Below are positions 10,401 through 22,261 of a DNA stretch of 64,000 nt, one piece after another. The stretch is taken from assembly GCA_963853835.1 (NCBI GenBank), contig OY970830.1, positions 55,358,515 to 55,422,514 on the forward strand, written 5' to 3'. A program made the translations under genes and the position numbers. A model generated the notes under the pieces. The model was given only the letters and a program-made list of their open reading frames with translations. It was not told the DNA's origin and made no database searches. Every line of letters begins with the position of its first letter. Positions within the stretch are counted from its first letter, which is position 1. This stretch comes from Calendula officinalis. Lineage: Eukaryota > Streptophyta > Magnoliopsida > Asterales > Asteraceae.

Positions 10401-12747
10401 TTAGTTAATTTTGGGAACCCAAGCTTGTTTTGTCTTGGGTTCATCCTTTGAAGAGTAAGTTTTTCTAATTGAATGAGTTTTGGATGCATGTTTGGTCTTA
10501 TTTTGCTGGTTAGTACTGGTGTGGTATGTTGCTATTGACCTAGGTTTATACCCGTTGTGTTTGGCTTTTGAGTATTTTACTACTGATGGACCAGTAGTAT
10601 TTGGGTAGTAAAAGTTTTTGGCATAGTCAGTGGTGTTTTGATAATTGTACCAGACAGCATTGTAATTAGGGTTTTTATCAGTAGGAAATCTGGAATATTT
10701 GCTACTGATGTTTGAAAATTTTGGGTATTGAGGAGATTTAACTTGTTTTCCATTGTTTTTGAAATAATTACTCATATTTGGACTTTTATACCTAATATTT
10801 TGCACAAATCTCTGTGCAGTTCTTCCAAATTTGGGAGTTTCAACATGTGACATTTTAACTTCTTCAGTTTTTTAAACTTTTTCTTTTTCTTTACTAAGTT
10901 TAAACTCCTTGAAGTCTTTGCTGTTAATCGGATTAAAATGACAGTTCTTTGCTATGTGATTAACTTTGTTACATATTAAACATGTTAACTTTGTTGATTT
11001 AGCACCTTCAGGCTTTCTTTGTTCTTTTAACTGATTTAAGTTTTTTTGATTTCCCCTTCTTAAAATTTTTGGTATATTTTCTGAGTTATATTTAGGGGAT
11101 TCAATAGGACTTTGTGTTGTATGAAAACTCGCATCAGTTGACTTAGTTGTTTGATCATCATCAGAAGAATCATTTGACTCATTTATTTCATTACTAGTAT
11201 CAGTTTCAGTTTGACTCTCTATTTTTAAATCATATAAAATTCTTTCTGTGCTAGCCCTAAGAGGAGGGATAACATTAGTTGGAGGAGGAACTGCATGATA
11301 TCCCACTCCATGCCCAACTTTTTCAGTAGTTTGATTACTAGTTAATTCATTAACAATTTGAGAGCTTCTTTCAAATTTCTTTATTGTTAATTTATTCTGT
11401 TCTAGTTCCATTTGACATTCTTCTAATTTACTCAAAGTTTCTTTTAATTTTAACTGGGCATGTTCTTTTTCATAAGTAGTTTGCAACAATTCATCCTTTA
11501 TCTTTTGATCTGTTATTTTATAGATTTTAATTTGATTTTCAAGATCAGCTATACATCCATTGTATTCAATTCTCCCATTTCTGTTTAAAATCATCTCTTC
11601 AAGTGTTTCTTTGTTAAGTTTTTCTAATTCTTTATATGCCTTAATACATTCAGGAGTACAAGCTTTAGAATGTACCTCAGTAGCAGCAGAATCAGTGGTG
11701 AAGGCCATGAGAGCTTGGTTCTGTGCATGTTCTTCTGCTTGAAAGCTCCAGTCATATCCTAGTCCTTCTTGTGATACTAGAGCTGTTGAGTTTGAAGTAT
11801 TAATTTTGTTGTAGTTTGACCTTTGATTTTTGTTTGGACATTCTCTGGCAAAGTGACCTAGATTGCTACAGTTGTAGCATTTGACATTGGTCTTGTCAAA
11901 TCCAGCACGATCACCTTTGTTGTATGACAGATTTTGCCTTCCAGTTCTTTTAAGAAACCTTTTTGTTCTTAAGCTCAGCATTGCCATCTGCCATTTGATG
12001 TCCATCTCTTCCAAATCATCAGGATTGAGTTGTTCTAAATCCTCACTAATTAATGCAGTATGCACATGACTTGTGAAGAAAGATTCTCTTGCTATATCTT
12101 TATTATCTGCATTCTTTATAGCTTCCTGACCTGTTCCTGTACTAGACACAAAAGCAACATTGTTTATAGGTAAATTTGGAGTTTTAGTACTTACCTCTGA
12201 TTCAAATACTCTTAGCTCATTGTAGAGTTCATCCAGCTCTTTCTCTTCCAATTGATCTCCTTGTCTATATATAACTGTATACATAGACCATTCTTCACCT
12301 AAAGACCTGAGAAAGTTTCTGTTGACATCATCATTGTCTGGTTAATAACCAACTTGATTCAGCTCACCAACTAGTTTGTTGAACCTATCAAAGACTTGTG
12401 ACAATGACTCATTCTTTTTGCCTTTAAAGTTTTCAAAGTCTTGCTTCAGTACAGACTTCATGTTTCTCTTGGTACTCTTTGTACCTACAAACCTCTTCTC
12501 CAGTGCTTAGGGCCTTGAGTTCAATGCCTCTATCCTTCTTTTCTTTTTCACACTTGAGTTTGTCAACTTCTGTTGAAGTTGAGGTTAATTGAGTTTGAAT
12601 AGTCTCGTTTCCTTCAAGAACCACTTCCCACATGGAATAATCAGTAACCAGCATGTACTACTTGATTCTGTTTTTCCACATCCCAAAGTTGTTGGGAGTG
12701 AGAATTGGAATCTTGTTAGCCTGAGTGCTTTCATTGTTATCAGACAT
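10401..12747 (-). pseudogene. gag: E1 gag, broken
   Basis: The reading starts with ATG at 12747 (MSDNNESTQANK), just inside the PBS, followed by the copia gag pattern ILTPNNFGMWK. Breaks: TAG at 12658-12660, a frameshift between about 12480 and 12500, TAA near 12342, and TAA at 10872. The same frame then continues to TAA at 10401. Two CCHC zinc knuckles are visible: CYNCSNLGHFAREC (about 11880-11840) and CLICNKVNHIAKNC (about 10980-10940). Between them lies a long Lys/Glu/Gln coiled-coil stretch. The region after the second knuckle (10401-10853) is basic and Asn/Tyr/Ser-rich. Long gags with a C-terminal extension are usual in Sireviruses. The protein would package element RNA. Confidence 0.85.
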
Positions 12748-12817
12748 GATTAACAATTTAGAGTTTCAAAAGTATGAAACTTTTTGCTGTTCTTAATTCG
12801 TAGATCTAGAACCGTAA

Positions 12818-12830
12818 GGCTCTGATACCA
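12818..12830 (-). promoter_or_regulatory. E1 primer binding site (initiator tRNA-Met)
   Basis: On the minus strand TGGTATCAGAGCC lies two bases inside the 5' LTR. It matches the 3' end of plant initiator methionine tRNA, the usual primer for Ty1/copia elements. Confidence 0.9.
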
Positions 12831-12832
12831 CT

Positions 12833-13346
12833 TGTCAGGATCGATTAACCAGACAGATTAATTAATCTAAGATCTACTAACAATAAGAAGTTGCAGCGGA
12901 TCAACACTTATGTTAAATGATTAAGAACAATGAACAATGAATAATAATAAGAACACACTGATTCACAAAAAGCTTCAATGTATATTAATGATCGATCAAT
13001 ACACACATATGTTTACAATTCATAAGGAACTATATATAATAGTCCTTGAAGCCTAACTATTTAACCTAGTTATTCTAGGAAACGATTACAATTGAATTAC
13101 AAACATATTTACATTCTATAACTAATTCTACGAAGATCTCGGACACGATCAGCTCTAAATATTGACATCAGTAGTAATAGCCATCGTCAGTATCAAGTTG
13201 TTACATCAGCATTAACACTTGATCAGTAGTAAATGTAACTCTGCCCCATCAGTACTAACTCTTGTATCAGCATTAAGTCTTTGTCAGTACCAACTGCAGT
13301 ATCAGTAATAAGCTTTCATCAGTATTAAATCTTCTATATCCCAACA
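12833..13346 (-). repeat. E1 5' LTR
   Basis: Right LTR, 514 bp, the 5' LTR in element orientation. Starts TGTCAGG, ends CCCAACA, followed by the CTTGG target duplication. Seven substitutions separate it from the left LTR. Confidence 0.95.
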
Positions 13347-13603
13347 CTTGGGTTCAATCTCGATTTGCGACCCAAATTATTCGACGCCATGTATAACCTT
13401 GGGTAATACTAATCCAATTATAAATGGTTTTTATCGGTTTCATACCAGATTGAACTAGAAACCATTTAAACCTAAAATAGAAAACTGCGAACCAGACCGT
13501 TTAAAACAGCTTGATTTGATTCTAATTCCGGTTGGGTTCATGGTTTTAATCTAGCGTTTATCTTTCATCTTTGTAATCGAAGTTCATGTCATATTGTCAT
13601 ATA

Positions 13604-13829
13604 CTCCCTTCGTTCCTAAATAAAGTTCTCATTTCTCAAACTTAAGGGGCTCACTTAATATAATAATATTATTACCAATACTTTTACCACTAACTATCTC
13701 CTAAAACATTTTATCTCTCTAATCAAATCTTATATTTTAATCAAAAGTAATATCAAATACCCACCACTAATTATCTCCTTAAAAATTGTGCCCAAGAGAA
13801 ATGAGAACTTTATTCAGAGATGGTGGGAG
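13604..13829. mobile_element. Stowaway-like MITE
   Basis: A 226-bp element with terminal inverted repeats: left CTCCCTTCGTTCCTAAATAA, and a right end reading inward as CTCCCACCATCTCTGAATAA, both continuing into AGTTCTCATTTCTC. Flanked by TA at 13602-13603 and 13830-13831. No coding capacity. Confidence 0.85.
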
Positions 13830-14599
13830 TAATTGATATATGTAACATTTAAGAATAGATTCTGACTTACTCCTTAAAAAAACTGATAGGTAAACCAAAA
13901 ATAACGAGACATAATCTCTAATATTAGCATTCATTTAAAACACATCTAGTATGAAAAATGAATCATTTTATAAATGTCTATTCTAAACCGAATAATATTT
14001 TCCTTGTTTCCAATGGAAATTGGAACAATGTAAAAACAAGAATACAAATAGAGGGAGGAACGTTGAGAGATCCGACATATATCAAAAGTACAACCATTGA
14101 CAGCCGTATATAGATCTACCCCTCAGTCCCTCACCGTGGCCCACCTGTCAGTTGCCGTCCTTCCTAAAAAACAATTCCACAAGGAATACAATATCACCCC
14201 ATCATTTCCATCTTATTTATTTCTTATTTTATATCAAACTTATTTTTAAGATAACACATCTTCGTCACTAACATAACATATTTTGATTTTGTATCCATTT
14301 ATACAAATCTATTTTATTCGTTATTAGAGTCTCACCTATAATAGGTTAAGGTAAAAACTAAAATAATATTGAGAAGTGTAACTTTTTATGAACCATAGTA
14401 ATATGAAATAGTTTAAAATTATATACAATTATAATCCTCTTCGTAGTTTTTAACATTTATATCATATCTTAAAATTCATTCATTGCATGAAACGAATAAT
14501 CATGAATTTGAGTAACTGAATCCTTTACTACATTGAACTATTAAAAATGTAATATGATACTCTAAGGTTGTAAAAGTAATCAATTTAGTATCATGACTC

Positions 14600-14713
14600 T
14601 AAGGTTGTAAAAATCCTCCATATTTGGTACCACAAGGGTGTTTACAAGATTCGAACTCCAGACTTCACGCCTCATATGGAAGTAAAACTCATGCATCAAT
14701 CCAGTTGAGCTAG
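14600..14713 (-). mobile_element. possible tRNA-derived SINE fragment
   Basis: Read on the minus strand, TAGCTCAACTGG (about 14712-14701) resembles a pol III A box and GGAGTTCGAATCTTG (about 14660-14645) a B box, about 50 bases apart, as in plant tRNA-derived SINEs. No poly-A or poly-T tail or target duplication is clear. It could instead be a decayed tRNA-like repeat. Confidence 0.4.
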
Positions 14714-15392
14714 ACATCATTTACAGTTTAAGGTACTAAGGGTGGACCTAGTATGATGCATAAGGTTGCTCGTGCAACCCTTGAAATTTTTCCGAATAGT
14801 GTTAAAAATATTTTATTTTTCTTTTATTAGTGTAGGTAATACCACTGAGAAAAAAAATGTACAACCGGTTCCATTATAAACTTTTTTTTTACTGGATCTA
14901 CTATTGTAAAGTACTTAAATATATTTTCACCTATAAAAAATTATGTGAGATTATCTATACATGTAAGCTGAATAAGCATTGCCCACTGGATCAAATAACA
15001 TTAGGGTTCAATCACGATCGGTGCATGTGTATGTAATGTGCATATGAAGCCTCACTTATATAAAATAAATAAAAGAATATGTTAGAACATTTAAAAGAAT
15101 ATTCCTACTTGAACTTTGCTCTAGTTGTACCTATGTCATTATTATATTGTAAGATTTATATTTATATGTTTTGTACAAATAATTTTAAAAACTGCATTGA
15201 TTATTATGTAATCTTCATACTTATAAAGCGTAAAATAATTATTTATATGAAATTTACTAATTATTTTTTAAAATTTTATTTTTAAATTTGGAAACTTGTA
15301 CTATTAATTTAAGAAGTAAAATCTTAAATGCGAATCAAAAACTATTTAAAATCTTCCATTTCATAGTGTAGGGATCGGGTCGGGTCGGGTCC

Positions 15393-15404
15393 TCTTTATT
15401 TAAA
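15393..15404 (+). promoter_or_regulatory. probable TATA box of the RGP gene
   Basis: TTTATTTAAACC lies about 105 bases before the start codon. It is followed by a pyrimidine-rich leader with repeated TTTCGAT units (about 15464-15487), a common layout for highly expressed plant genes. Not proven. Confidence 0.5.
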
Positions 15405-15502
15405 CCCATCTCCCTCTTTCACTTCAACCTACATCAAACCCCACTTCGATCTCATCTCAATCTTTCGATTTCGATTTCGATTTCAATCCCAACAACAAAT
15501 CA

Positions 15503-18100
15503 ATGTCTTCCTCTCTAACCCCCACTGCGTTACTGAAAGATGAACTCGATATCGTCATACCCACAATCCGAAACCTCGATTTCCTCGAAATGTGGAGACC
15601 ATTCTTTCAACAGTACCATTTGATCATCGTACAAGATGGCGATCCTTCAAAGGTCATTAAAGTTCCCGAAGGTTTCGATTATGAACTCTATAATCGTAAT
15701 GACATTAACAGAATTCTGGGCCCTAAAGCCTCTTGCATCTCGTTTAAAGATTCTGCTTGTCGTTGTTTCGGATACATGGTTTCCAAGAAAAAGTATATCT
15801 TCACCATTGATGATGACTGCTTTGTAAGTTTCACCTTTTTTGTCCTTTTCGGTTTCTTGATTTCATGTTTTTGATGTGTTTAATTTGTGTAATTTTGAAT
15901 TGGGTAAGGTTCAATTTTGGGGGATCTTACTCGCTTTCGGGTTTTAGATCGAAATTATGTTAAGTTTATATATTATTGGGTGAAGTTTAATCATAATGGG
16001 GTTGACTTGATTAGGGGTTTAAGATCAATTAATTAAGCAAGATCGAGTTTTTTTTATGTTCATTATGTTTAACTCTGAGTTGGGTATAATTCAATTTTGA
16101 TAGGTTTGACTTGTTTAGGTTTTAAGATCAATTAAATTAGCAAGATCCAGTTTTTTTTATGTTTAATATGTATAATTTTGAATTCGGTATAATTCAACAC
16201 TGATGGATTTGACTTGTTGTAGGGTTTAAGATCAAAATCAAATAAGCAAGATCCAGATTTTTGTTCTTAGTTTATCCAATTTTGAATTGGGTAAAGCTCA
16301 ATTTAGGTGGTTTTAACTTGTTTAAGGGTTTAAGATCAAAATTAAATCTGCAAGATCCTGCTTTTTGTGTTTAGTTTGTATAATTTTGAATTGGATAAAT
16401 TTAAATTCTGATGGGTTTGACTTGTTTTAGGGTTTAAGATCGAAATTAAATTAAAAAAGATCTAGCTTTTTATGTTTAGGTTTGTTAAATTTTAGGAAGT
16501 GTTTGTATATGCGTTTTGGAACTGTTTATATGATATTTGCTATTTCAAGTCACTATAATCCATTATTTAACCCTAATTTGATAGACTTTTACTCCCATTT
16601 CACAAAGTCTCTACTTTTTCTACAGTATGTCTTTTTTGGTCATTTTATCATATAAACAGTTCCAAAACGCATATACAAACACTCCCTAATATTCGATATT
16701 AACTGTTACTAACGATTACTATTGTTAATCCAATAGGTTGCCAAAGATCCATCAGGAAATGACATCAATGCCCTCGAGCAACACATCAAGAACTTGTTAT
16801 CTCCATCAACACCGTTCTTCTTCAACACGTTATACGATCCGTACCGAGAAGGTGCCGATTTTGTTCGCGGGTACCCGTTTAGTCTCCGTGAGGGCGTCTC
16901 AACCGCCGTTTCTCACGGTTTGTGGCTTAATATTCCCGATTATGACGCCCCGACCCAACTCGTGAAGCCTCGTGAAAGAAACACGAGGTTTGTAGATGCG
17001 GTTATGACCATACCAAAAGGAACCCTATTCCCAATGTGTGGGATGAATCTTGCTTTTGACCGTGAGTTGATCGGTCCCGCAATGTACTTTGGTCTCATGG
17101 GTGATGGTCAACCGATTGGTCGGTATGATGACATGTGGGCCGGTTGGTGCATCAAGGTATGACTTTCTTCTTGTACATTATGCACTTAAGGTAGTACCTT
17201 CCACTTAGGGGTGGTGCTAGAAAAATATTCAAAGGTGGGCAATGTTTTGGGATGTAAGTCAAATCCTCGACTCTCGAGTGGGTTTTTCTAACTTTTTCCT
17301 AAAGTTAAATCGTAAACCAAATCAAACTAGTTTTATTTTGAAGAAAGTCTAATCGTAGACTAATTCAATCAAAATCTATATAGCAAAATATGAAATTTAG
17401 CAATGTGAAAAGTATAGTACAAATTGATATAGCGATAGGTTTTATATATAAAGTTTGTATTAATAATCCATATTTGTTATCAAGTCCGTATACATGTGTA
17501 ATCAACTAAATGATAAGTATAATATTTTTACACCGAACAATAAAGAGAAAAAATGGGTCTAGATAAAAAAAATTAATGGAAAATAGAAAGAAATAAATGA
17601 TAAATAGATAGATATTGTACATTATATGGAAATAAATGGGAAAAGGAAAATAAAACATGAAACAAGGAAAAAGATTTTTTTTTTTTTTTGTTGATGGATA
17701 CCATGTGTTAATCAGTAACATAAAATTTATACTAATCGGAAAATTTTTACATTTTTGTACATTTTTCCCATTACAGGTGATCTGTGACCACCTAGGGTTA
17801 GGTGTAAAGACGGGTTTGCCCTACATTTGGCACAGCAAAGCTAGCAACCCGTTTGTAAACCTAAAAAAAGAATACAAAGGTATTTACTGGCAAGAAGAAT
17901 TAATCCCCTTTTTCCAAGCTGCAACCCTACCAAAAGAATGTACAACCGTTCAAAGCTGTTACAAAGAACTCTCGAAACAAGTCAAAGTCAAACTCGGGAA
18001 AATCGATGATTATTTTGTTAAGTTGGCTGATGCTATGGTCACTTGGATTGATGCATGGGACGAGCTCAACCCGTCTGTTCAGCCAGTTAATGGGAAATAG
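15503..18100 (+). CDS. RGP: UDP-arabinopyranose mutase / reversibly glycosylated polypeptide
   Basis: Three exons: 15503-15823, 16737-17156 and 17777-18100. All introns are GT-AG and phase 0, giving 354 aa, the usual length for this GT75 family. Visible hallmarks are the DxD-type metal/nucleotide motif IDDDCF (Asp103-105, at the end of exon 1) and the Arg in YPFSLREG at residue 158, the reported reversible glycosylation site. TLYDPYREGADFVRGY, MCGMNLAFDRELIG and the WQEELIPFF region are also typical. The family interconverts UDP-arabinopyranose and UDP-arabinofuranose for wall arabinan and arabinoxylan synthesis, in the cytosol and at the Golgi surface. The start MSSSLTPTALLKDELDIVIPT matches family N-termini. 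No stop or frameshift is seen; it is the only intact host gene in the window. Which class of RGP (UAM or RGP5-like) cannot be decided without an alignment, but the central motifs favour the UAM class. Confidence 0.95.
15878..16490 (+). repeat. tandem repeat of ~115-120 bp inside RGP intron 1
   Basis: Intron 1 contains about five degenerate copies of a unit that reads, in order, TAATTTTGAATTGGGTA, a TTCAATTT-type segment, GATGGGTTTGACTTGTT, AGGGTTTAAGATC, AAATTAAATAAGCAAGATC and a run of T with ATGTTTA. Copies begin near 15887, 16070, 16165, 16275 and 16380. Units differ by substitutions and small indels, so the array is not recent. Confidence 0.75.
16495..16686. mobile_element. MITE in RGP intron 1
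   Basis: A 192-bp element with near-perfect 39-bp terminal inverted repeats. The left arm starts GGAAGTGTTTGTATATGCG and the right arm ends CGCATATACAAACACTCCC. The core has no ORF. A target duplication could not be fixed (TTA on the left, TAA on the right), so the superfamily is open, with PIF/Harbinger or hAT the likeliest. It ends about 50 bp before the exon 2 acceptor. Confidence 0.8.
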
Positions 18101-18467
18101 GGCTTTAGATTTGACGTTTAGTTAAATTACTATTTTGCCCATGCTATCCTTTTTTTTTTTTTTTTTTTTTTGAAGTATTTATTTTGCGATATGGATTATG
18201 GAGGATGTTAGTTTTGTTAATCTCTTTTATGACTTTGTTGATATTTAATTTTTAAATTTTGGATTATGTTTTGTATTTGGCCAAAGATGTTTTGGTAATT
18301 GTTTCAGTTTAACCTTCTGGTTCTACCAATTATATTTTCAACTATATTTACCAATTAAAGATACTTCTAGCTCATGATTTATTCACATTCAAATATATGA
18401 CTTTCTATAAAAAAGTTGCTTCTTGCTATAGAAAGTTGAACCCATAAGTGAAAATTTTACATATGTA

Positions 18468-18625
18468 TAAACAAAGATTTTTAATCATGCAATAATTGTT
18501 ATTCCAAATGACAATCATGTCATTCTTTTATTTTTAACACATTTTGCATTTCACTCCTCCCATTAAGGGTATGATTGTCATTTGAGATGAATTTGCTCTG
18601 TATGAATAAAAATTACTCTGTACGA
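18468..18625. mobile_element. possible degenerate MITE
   Basis: Two arms are imperfect inverted copies sharing CAAATGACAATCAT / ATGATTGTCATTTG (18505-18522 and about 18569-18585), with weaker similarity extending outwards (TTTTTAATCATGCA versus TGAATAAAAATTAC). No target duplication could be defined. Confidence 0.4.
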
Positions 18626-18806
18626 ATCAGCTCCAAAAGAAAAAGAACAAAGGGAAACGGTTCCTGGGGAGCACCAAACTCATGGGAACACAGATCAGGG
18701 AAAGAGATGATGGGGAAATAAAAGAAACAATGAGACAAGTTCTAACATTGCCTCATTGGCTGCTTCAACACATGTCCAAGTAGATGATTTATATCAATTT
18801 CTATAT

Positions 18807-19129
18807 AGGATAAATTGTATAAAATATCAACATAATATTAGGTAATTTCTAATTATAGTAACCAACTATCAAAATTTTCAAAAATAGTAACAATCTTTCA
18901 AATTTTTGCAATTTGGGAAATATATTACCTAAAATGATGGTAGTGAGTATTTTATAGTAAAGTGCCCGGTTATTTAGTTTTTATCCCTTTTCCAGTTATA
19001 TGTCCACGTAATATATATTAATATATTTATAATAGTTGGTTGCTAGAATTAGTTTTTATCCTTTTTGATAGTTGGTTGCTAGAATTAGGAATCACCTAAT
19101 AGTTTGTTGCTATTTTATGCAATTTGCCC
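18807..19129. mobile_element. Mutator-like MITE
   Basis: A 323-bp element with arms of about 68 bp: left AGGATAAATTGTATAAAATA, and a right end reading inward GGGCAAATTGCATAAAATAG, both running to CTAGCAACCAACTATCAAAA or near matches. Flanked by a perfect 9-bp duplication TTTCTATAT (18798-18806 and 19130-19138), typical of Mutator-like elements. No ORF. Confidence 0.8.
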
Positions 19130-19794
19130 TTTCTATATATACACATACTCTCATCTGGGTTTTTAATGGATTAGACCGAGATTAATTGTAAGTTAAATTT
19201 CTAGATATGTCAAATTTTAACAAGTTTGACCTTTGTAAAAGTCAAATCATGTCCTTTATCATGATATAAAGAACTACTATATAGCTGTACACTATTTAAG
19301 AATATATTTAACAGTAAATCCAGTTACATTAAATGATTTTTATATACCAAAGTGTTTTTGACATGATGAGTTAAAAAGAAAGGTGTGTCTCTTAGTGTAT
19401 CCAAATTGAGATTTAATAAGATTGACCTATAAAACTTCATGGCTGGGTTTATTTCAAGTATTTTAAAATGTTGTAATAAACCGAACATTAATTGATATCC
19501 ATTTTCATTCATTTTTCCTTCAAACAAAGCTATTTTTGTTTTGTTTAAACTTAAAACTTGAAGCGAGTAATTCATAAACCGATGATGAGTTAAACATGTA
19601 AATGATCACACTTTGCGTACTTTCCAGGTGATATAAAAAAAATGTACATGATTTGCGCACGGGCCATGTTGCCTCGTATCTTATACGAAGTAGTTTCATA
19701 GCACACATGAATTTATGAGCAAGGGATTTTTGTCAAGAAAATGACATTTAGTTGACACCGTTTATATGTACTACAACTTCTTTGGGATAGGATA

Positions 19795-20058
19795 AAATTT
19801 TTGTCGGCATAAATGACGCCGCCATAGGCCAACCAACACCGATGACAAATAGTCGCTATACAGATCGTCGCTAAATATTTTACCATTTAAAAGAAGTGTT
19901 TTAAAATAATTTATACCGGCCACATGTAGTCGTAACAAATGATTCATCAAATTTTCCGGCGAGGTCTGTACCGACGAGGCGACGACAAGTAGTCGGTACA
20001 TTCGAAATGCACATTTTTCCGGCGAGACCTGTACCGACGACACGTGGTCGGTACAGAG
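19795..20058. repeat. GC-richer short repeats, possible CACTA transposon terminus
   Basis: Repeated units include CCGGCGAGGTCTGTACCGAC, a second copy CCGGCGAGACCTGTACCGAC, and the inverted phrase GTGGTCGGTACAG / AGTAGTCGGTACA. Dense subterminal repeats with CG-rich cores are common at CACTA ends. A clean CACTA terminus is not visible (nearest TACTACAA at about 19770). The S1 solo LTR inserted at its right edge. Confidence 0.4.
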
Positions 20059-21655
20059 TGTAACACCTCAAATTTTATAACAAAATATTTGGCCAATATA
20101 TATCATTTTTATAAATAGAAGAACGGTTCCAAAATACGGATTTACAAAAACCTTTGGTATGAAAATCAGAGTATAAAGTCGGTGTTACAAAATATATCAA
20201 AACCAAAGCTAAGCAAACAAGGAGTACGTGAGACAAGAAAGTATCGTGAGTTACATGAGTTTTAGACCCCAATAATAACAAGTATCACATTATATATAAA
20301 CATATATCTATACAATCCGTCTATACAGTCTAGTCACCCTATTGTGACCATATCGATCTTGCTCTCCTAGCAATCATATCTAGCTATAGGGTTGCCCCCG
20401 AACTAGCTAGAAGCACATACATATCTAGTTATCGAGTTGCCCCCCGAACTAACTAGAAACAAGGTATTGGCAAGAGGGAATCACCCAATCTACCGATACC
20501 TGCCTTACTCGCCGGACTACTTCCAGTTAGCAAGACTACTAACGTGGATGAGTCGATGGGAATCCACCCAACTGCCCCTCAATCCAGACCTCATGACCGG
20601 GGGTCCCCCGCATCATCACATCATCTCATTCTTACCATAACTCAACTATTATTTCAATCAAAGTCCTTGGCTATCACATCTATCATCAAACAAGCTAGTT
20701 AACTATTAACAATAATATATAACTAACTCAACATACTATAAGTCTACACAAATAATTAAATAAACTGATCACAAGTAAATGAAATACAATTCTATAGCTA
20801 TGTACTCAGTATAGTCCACACGTACTCACCTTAGCAAATATTGTTCCAAATGTGTTCTTCACACCCAATCCTTTCTCTACAACAAGTTAGCACCTTCCAA
20901 GACTTCACCACAAGCCTATCAGAAGATTCACAACTTGGTCAACAACAAATACTACTAATAATAAACCCTTTTATCATTAGAAACCCTTTAATAACACTTT
21001 CCCCCAATTTTGATGATTTCCAAAACCCTAGATTTTACCAAATCTTAATATTCTTACAAATCTTAACCATACACTTGTTTCTTTGTTAAAATATCATTTA
21101 TTAAGTGTACACAACCTTAATTTAACCTTTAAACACAAACCAAAGAACTAGGGTTTCATACACAAGCTTCAAAACTCATAGATCTAGAGCTACAACTACA
21201 AAGGAGTGAAGATATACCGTTAATCTTCCCTTAGATGTGAAATCTCCCAAGATTTAGTGAAGGAATCAACCTCAAACAACTCTTGCACTCAAAAATCGCC
21301 AAGAAGAGCAACTAGGGTTTGCAAATGACATTAATGGCTGAAATCCCGTATTTAATGATGTGTATGGAGAGTTCGCGCCGCGATCTTCCCGTGTCGCGAA
21401 CTCTTTGCGTCGTGATCCTGGTGGTGAACTCCAAGTCTCAAAAACCGAAAATCTCTGTTGGTAGTTCGCGTCGCGAACTCCCATTGGCAGCTAGACTGCA
21501 ACTTTTTGTTGTATAATTCGACCCGGTTTCGACCTTAACCATATCAAACGATGTCCAAATGACACGAAACCAATTTCTACGTGTTTTAAACGATTTATCC
21601 ATAATTATCATATTTTTACACAATTTATTTATTTACAAAAATTCGGGTCGTTACA
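20059..21655. mobile_element. S1: solo LTR of a Ty3/gypsy element
   Basis: A 1,597-bp sequence starting TGTAACACCTC and ending CGGGTCGTTACA, flanked by the 5-bp duplication CAGAG (20054-20058 and 21656-21660), with no internal domain. Its last ~170 bp are clearly related to the E4 LTR: both have TTCGACCCGGTTTCG, CGATGTCCAAATGACACGAA and a GGGTCGTTACA end. It is therefore a solo LTR of a related chromovirus family, formed by LTR-LTR recombination. Near 21368-21482 it carries short GC palindromes (GTTCGCGTCGCGAAC). Confidence 0.85.
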
Positions 21656-21734
21656 CAGAGGATACATGGTAATTTTAACATGTCTTATCTCAAGTCATGT
21701 CTAAACCCGACGCCTTGAGCTGTTTCGTAACCGA

Positions 21735-21890
21735 GTAATGGTATTTCTTCCTACCTAGTTTTATCACGACAAGTGTCAAAATCAATGGATGATATGAGGA
21801 AAGGGAATTAGTTGATGACACATATCAAGTTTAGAAGTGGGTAGACTTATGGGTAGGAAGAAAAGGTAGGAAGAAATATTATTTCCCTAT
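21735..21890. mobile_element. possible short MITE
   Basis: The arms GGTATTTCTTCCTACCT and AGGTAGGAAGAAATATT are inverted copies at the ends of about 155 bp, and an extra GGGTAGGAAGAAA lies just inside the right arm. The target duplication is unclear. Confidence 0.5.
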
Positions 21891-22261
21891 CTTAAATGTA
21901 GTCATGTTGTCTTCTACATATTTTCATTAAAAGGAAAAAGGAGAGAAAATAGAGAAGAGAAAAGATGATTTAGGAAAAAAAATTTCAAATTTTTTGGGTT
22001 CATGAGTTAGGAAGAAGAAAAAACTATTAATTTACAGATTTACCATTAATATGTAATTGATAATGACATCTTATAATTATATAAATAACTTGACCCGAAG
22101 TCTTTAATAAGAATAATAAAACCGGTTTTGGTTTAACAAAGAACAAGAACATAAAAAAACATCCAAAAAATAACCAAAACACCAGTTCAACATAAAACAA
22201 TAAAAGATGTTCAGGTTCGTTTTGAGGAGAAAAAAAAAAAAAAACTCAAAATCTAATCCTA

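Larger units (their letters stand above)
2433..13346 (-). mobile_element. E1: full-length Sirevirus-type Ty1/copia retrotransposon
   Basis: Two 514-bp LTRs in direct orientation bound a 10.9-kb element flanked by the 5-bp target duplication CTTGG (2428-2432 and 13347-13351). LTRs begin TGTCAGG and end CCCAACA. On the minus strand the order is 5' LTR, PBS for initiator tRNA-Met, gag, protease, integrase, RT, RNase H, a long extra ORF, PPT, 3' LTR. Integrase before RT defines Ty1/copia. The RT sequence (YVDD, GFEDPEHDNYVYKL) and an extra ORF after pol point to the Sirevirus (SIRE/Maximus) lineage. The LTRs differ at 7 of 514 positions by eye, yet gag, pol and the extra ORF all carry stops and frameshifts, so it cannot be autonomous now. 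Confidence 0.95.
13352..15392. other. intergenic and upstream region of the RGP gene
   Basis: No protein gene is seen in these 2 kb. The stretch contains a Stowaway MITE (13604-13829), a possible tRNA-derived SINE (about 14600-14713) and AT-rich sequence. The 68-codon plus-strand frame at 15079-15285 is AT-driven, rich in Tyr/Ile/Lys, and unlikely to be real. Sequence around 14100-14165 is locally GC-richer and could belong to the distal promoter, but no defined element can be named. Confidence 0.5.
18101..20058. other. 3' flank of RGP and gene-free spacer
   Basis: The RGP 3' UTR probably lies in the first few hundred bases; a pure T run starts near 18150. No other gene is seen. The frames at 19324-20281 on the minus strand have no family features. 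The stretch holds a weak inverted-repeat element (18468-18625), a Mutator-like MITE (18807-19129) and a GC-richer repeat (19795-20058). Confidence 0.5.

Noticed and set aside
15079..15285. 68-codon frame upstream of RGP
   Set aside because: AT-driven composition, no homology or start context; likely random.
17207..17300. Intron 2 of RGP has TTAGGGGTGGTGCTAG and a possible B-box like phrase
   Set aside because: Similar to dispersed plant repeats but no boundaries, tail or duplication can be set.
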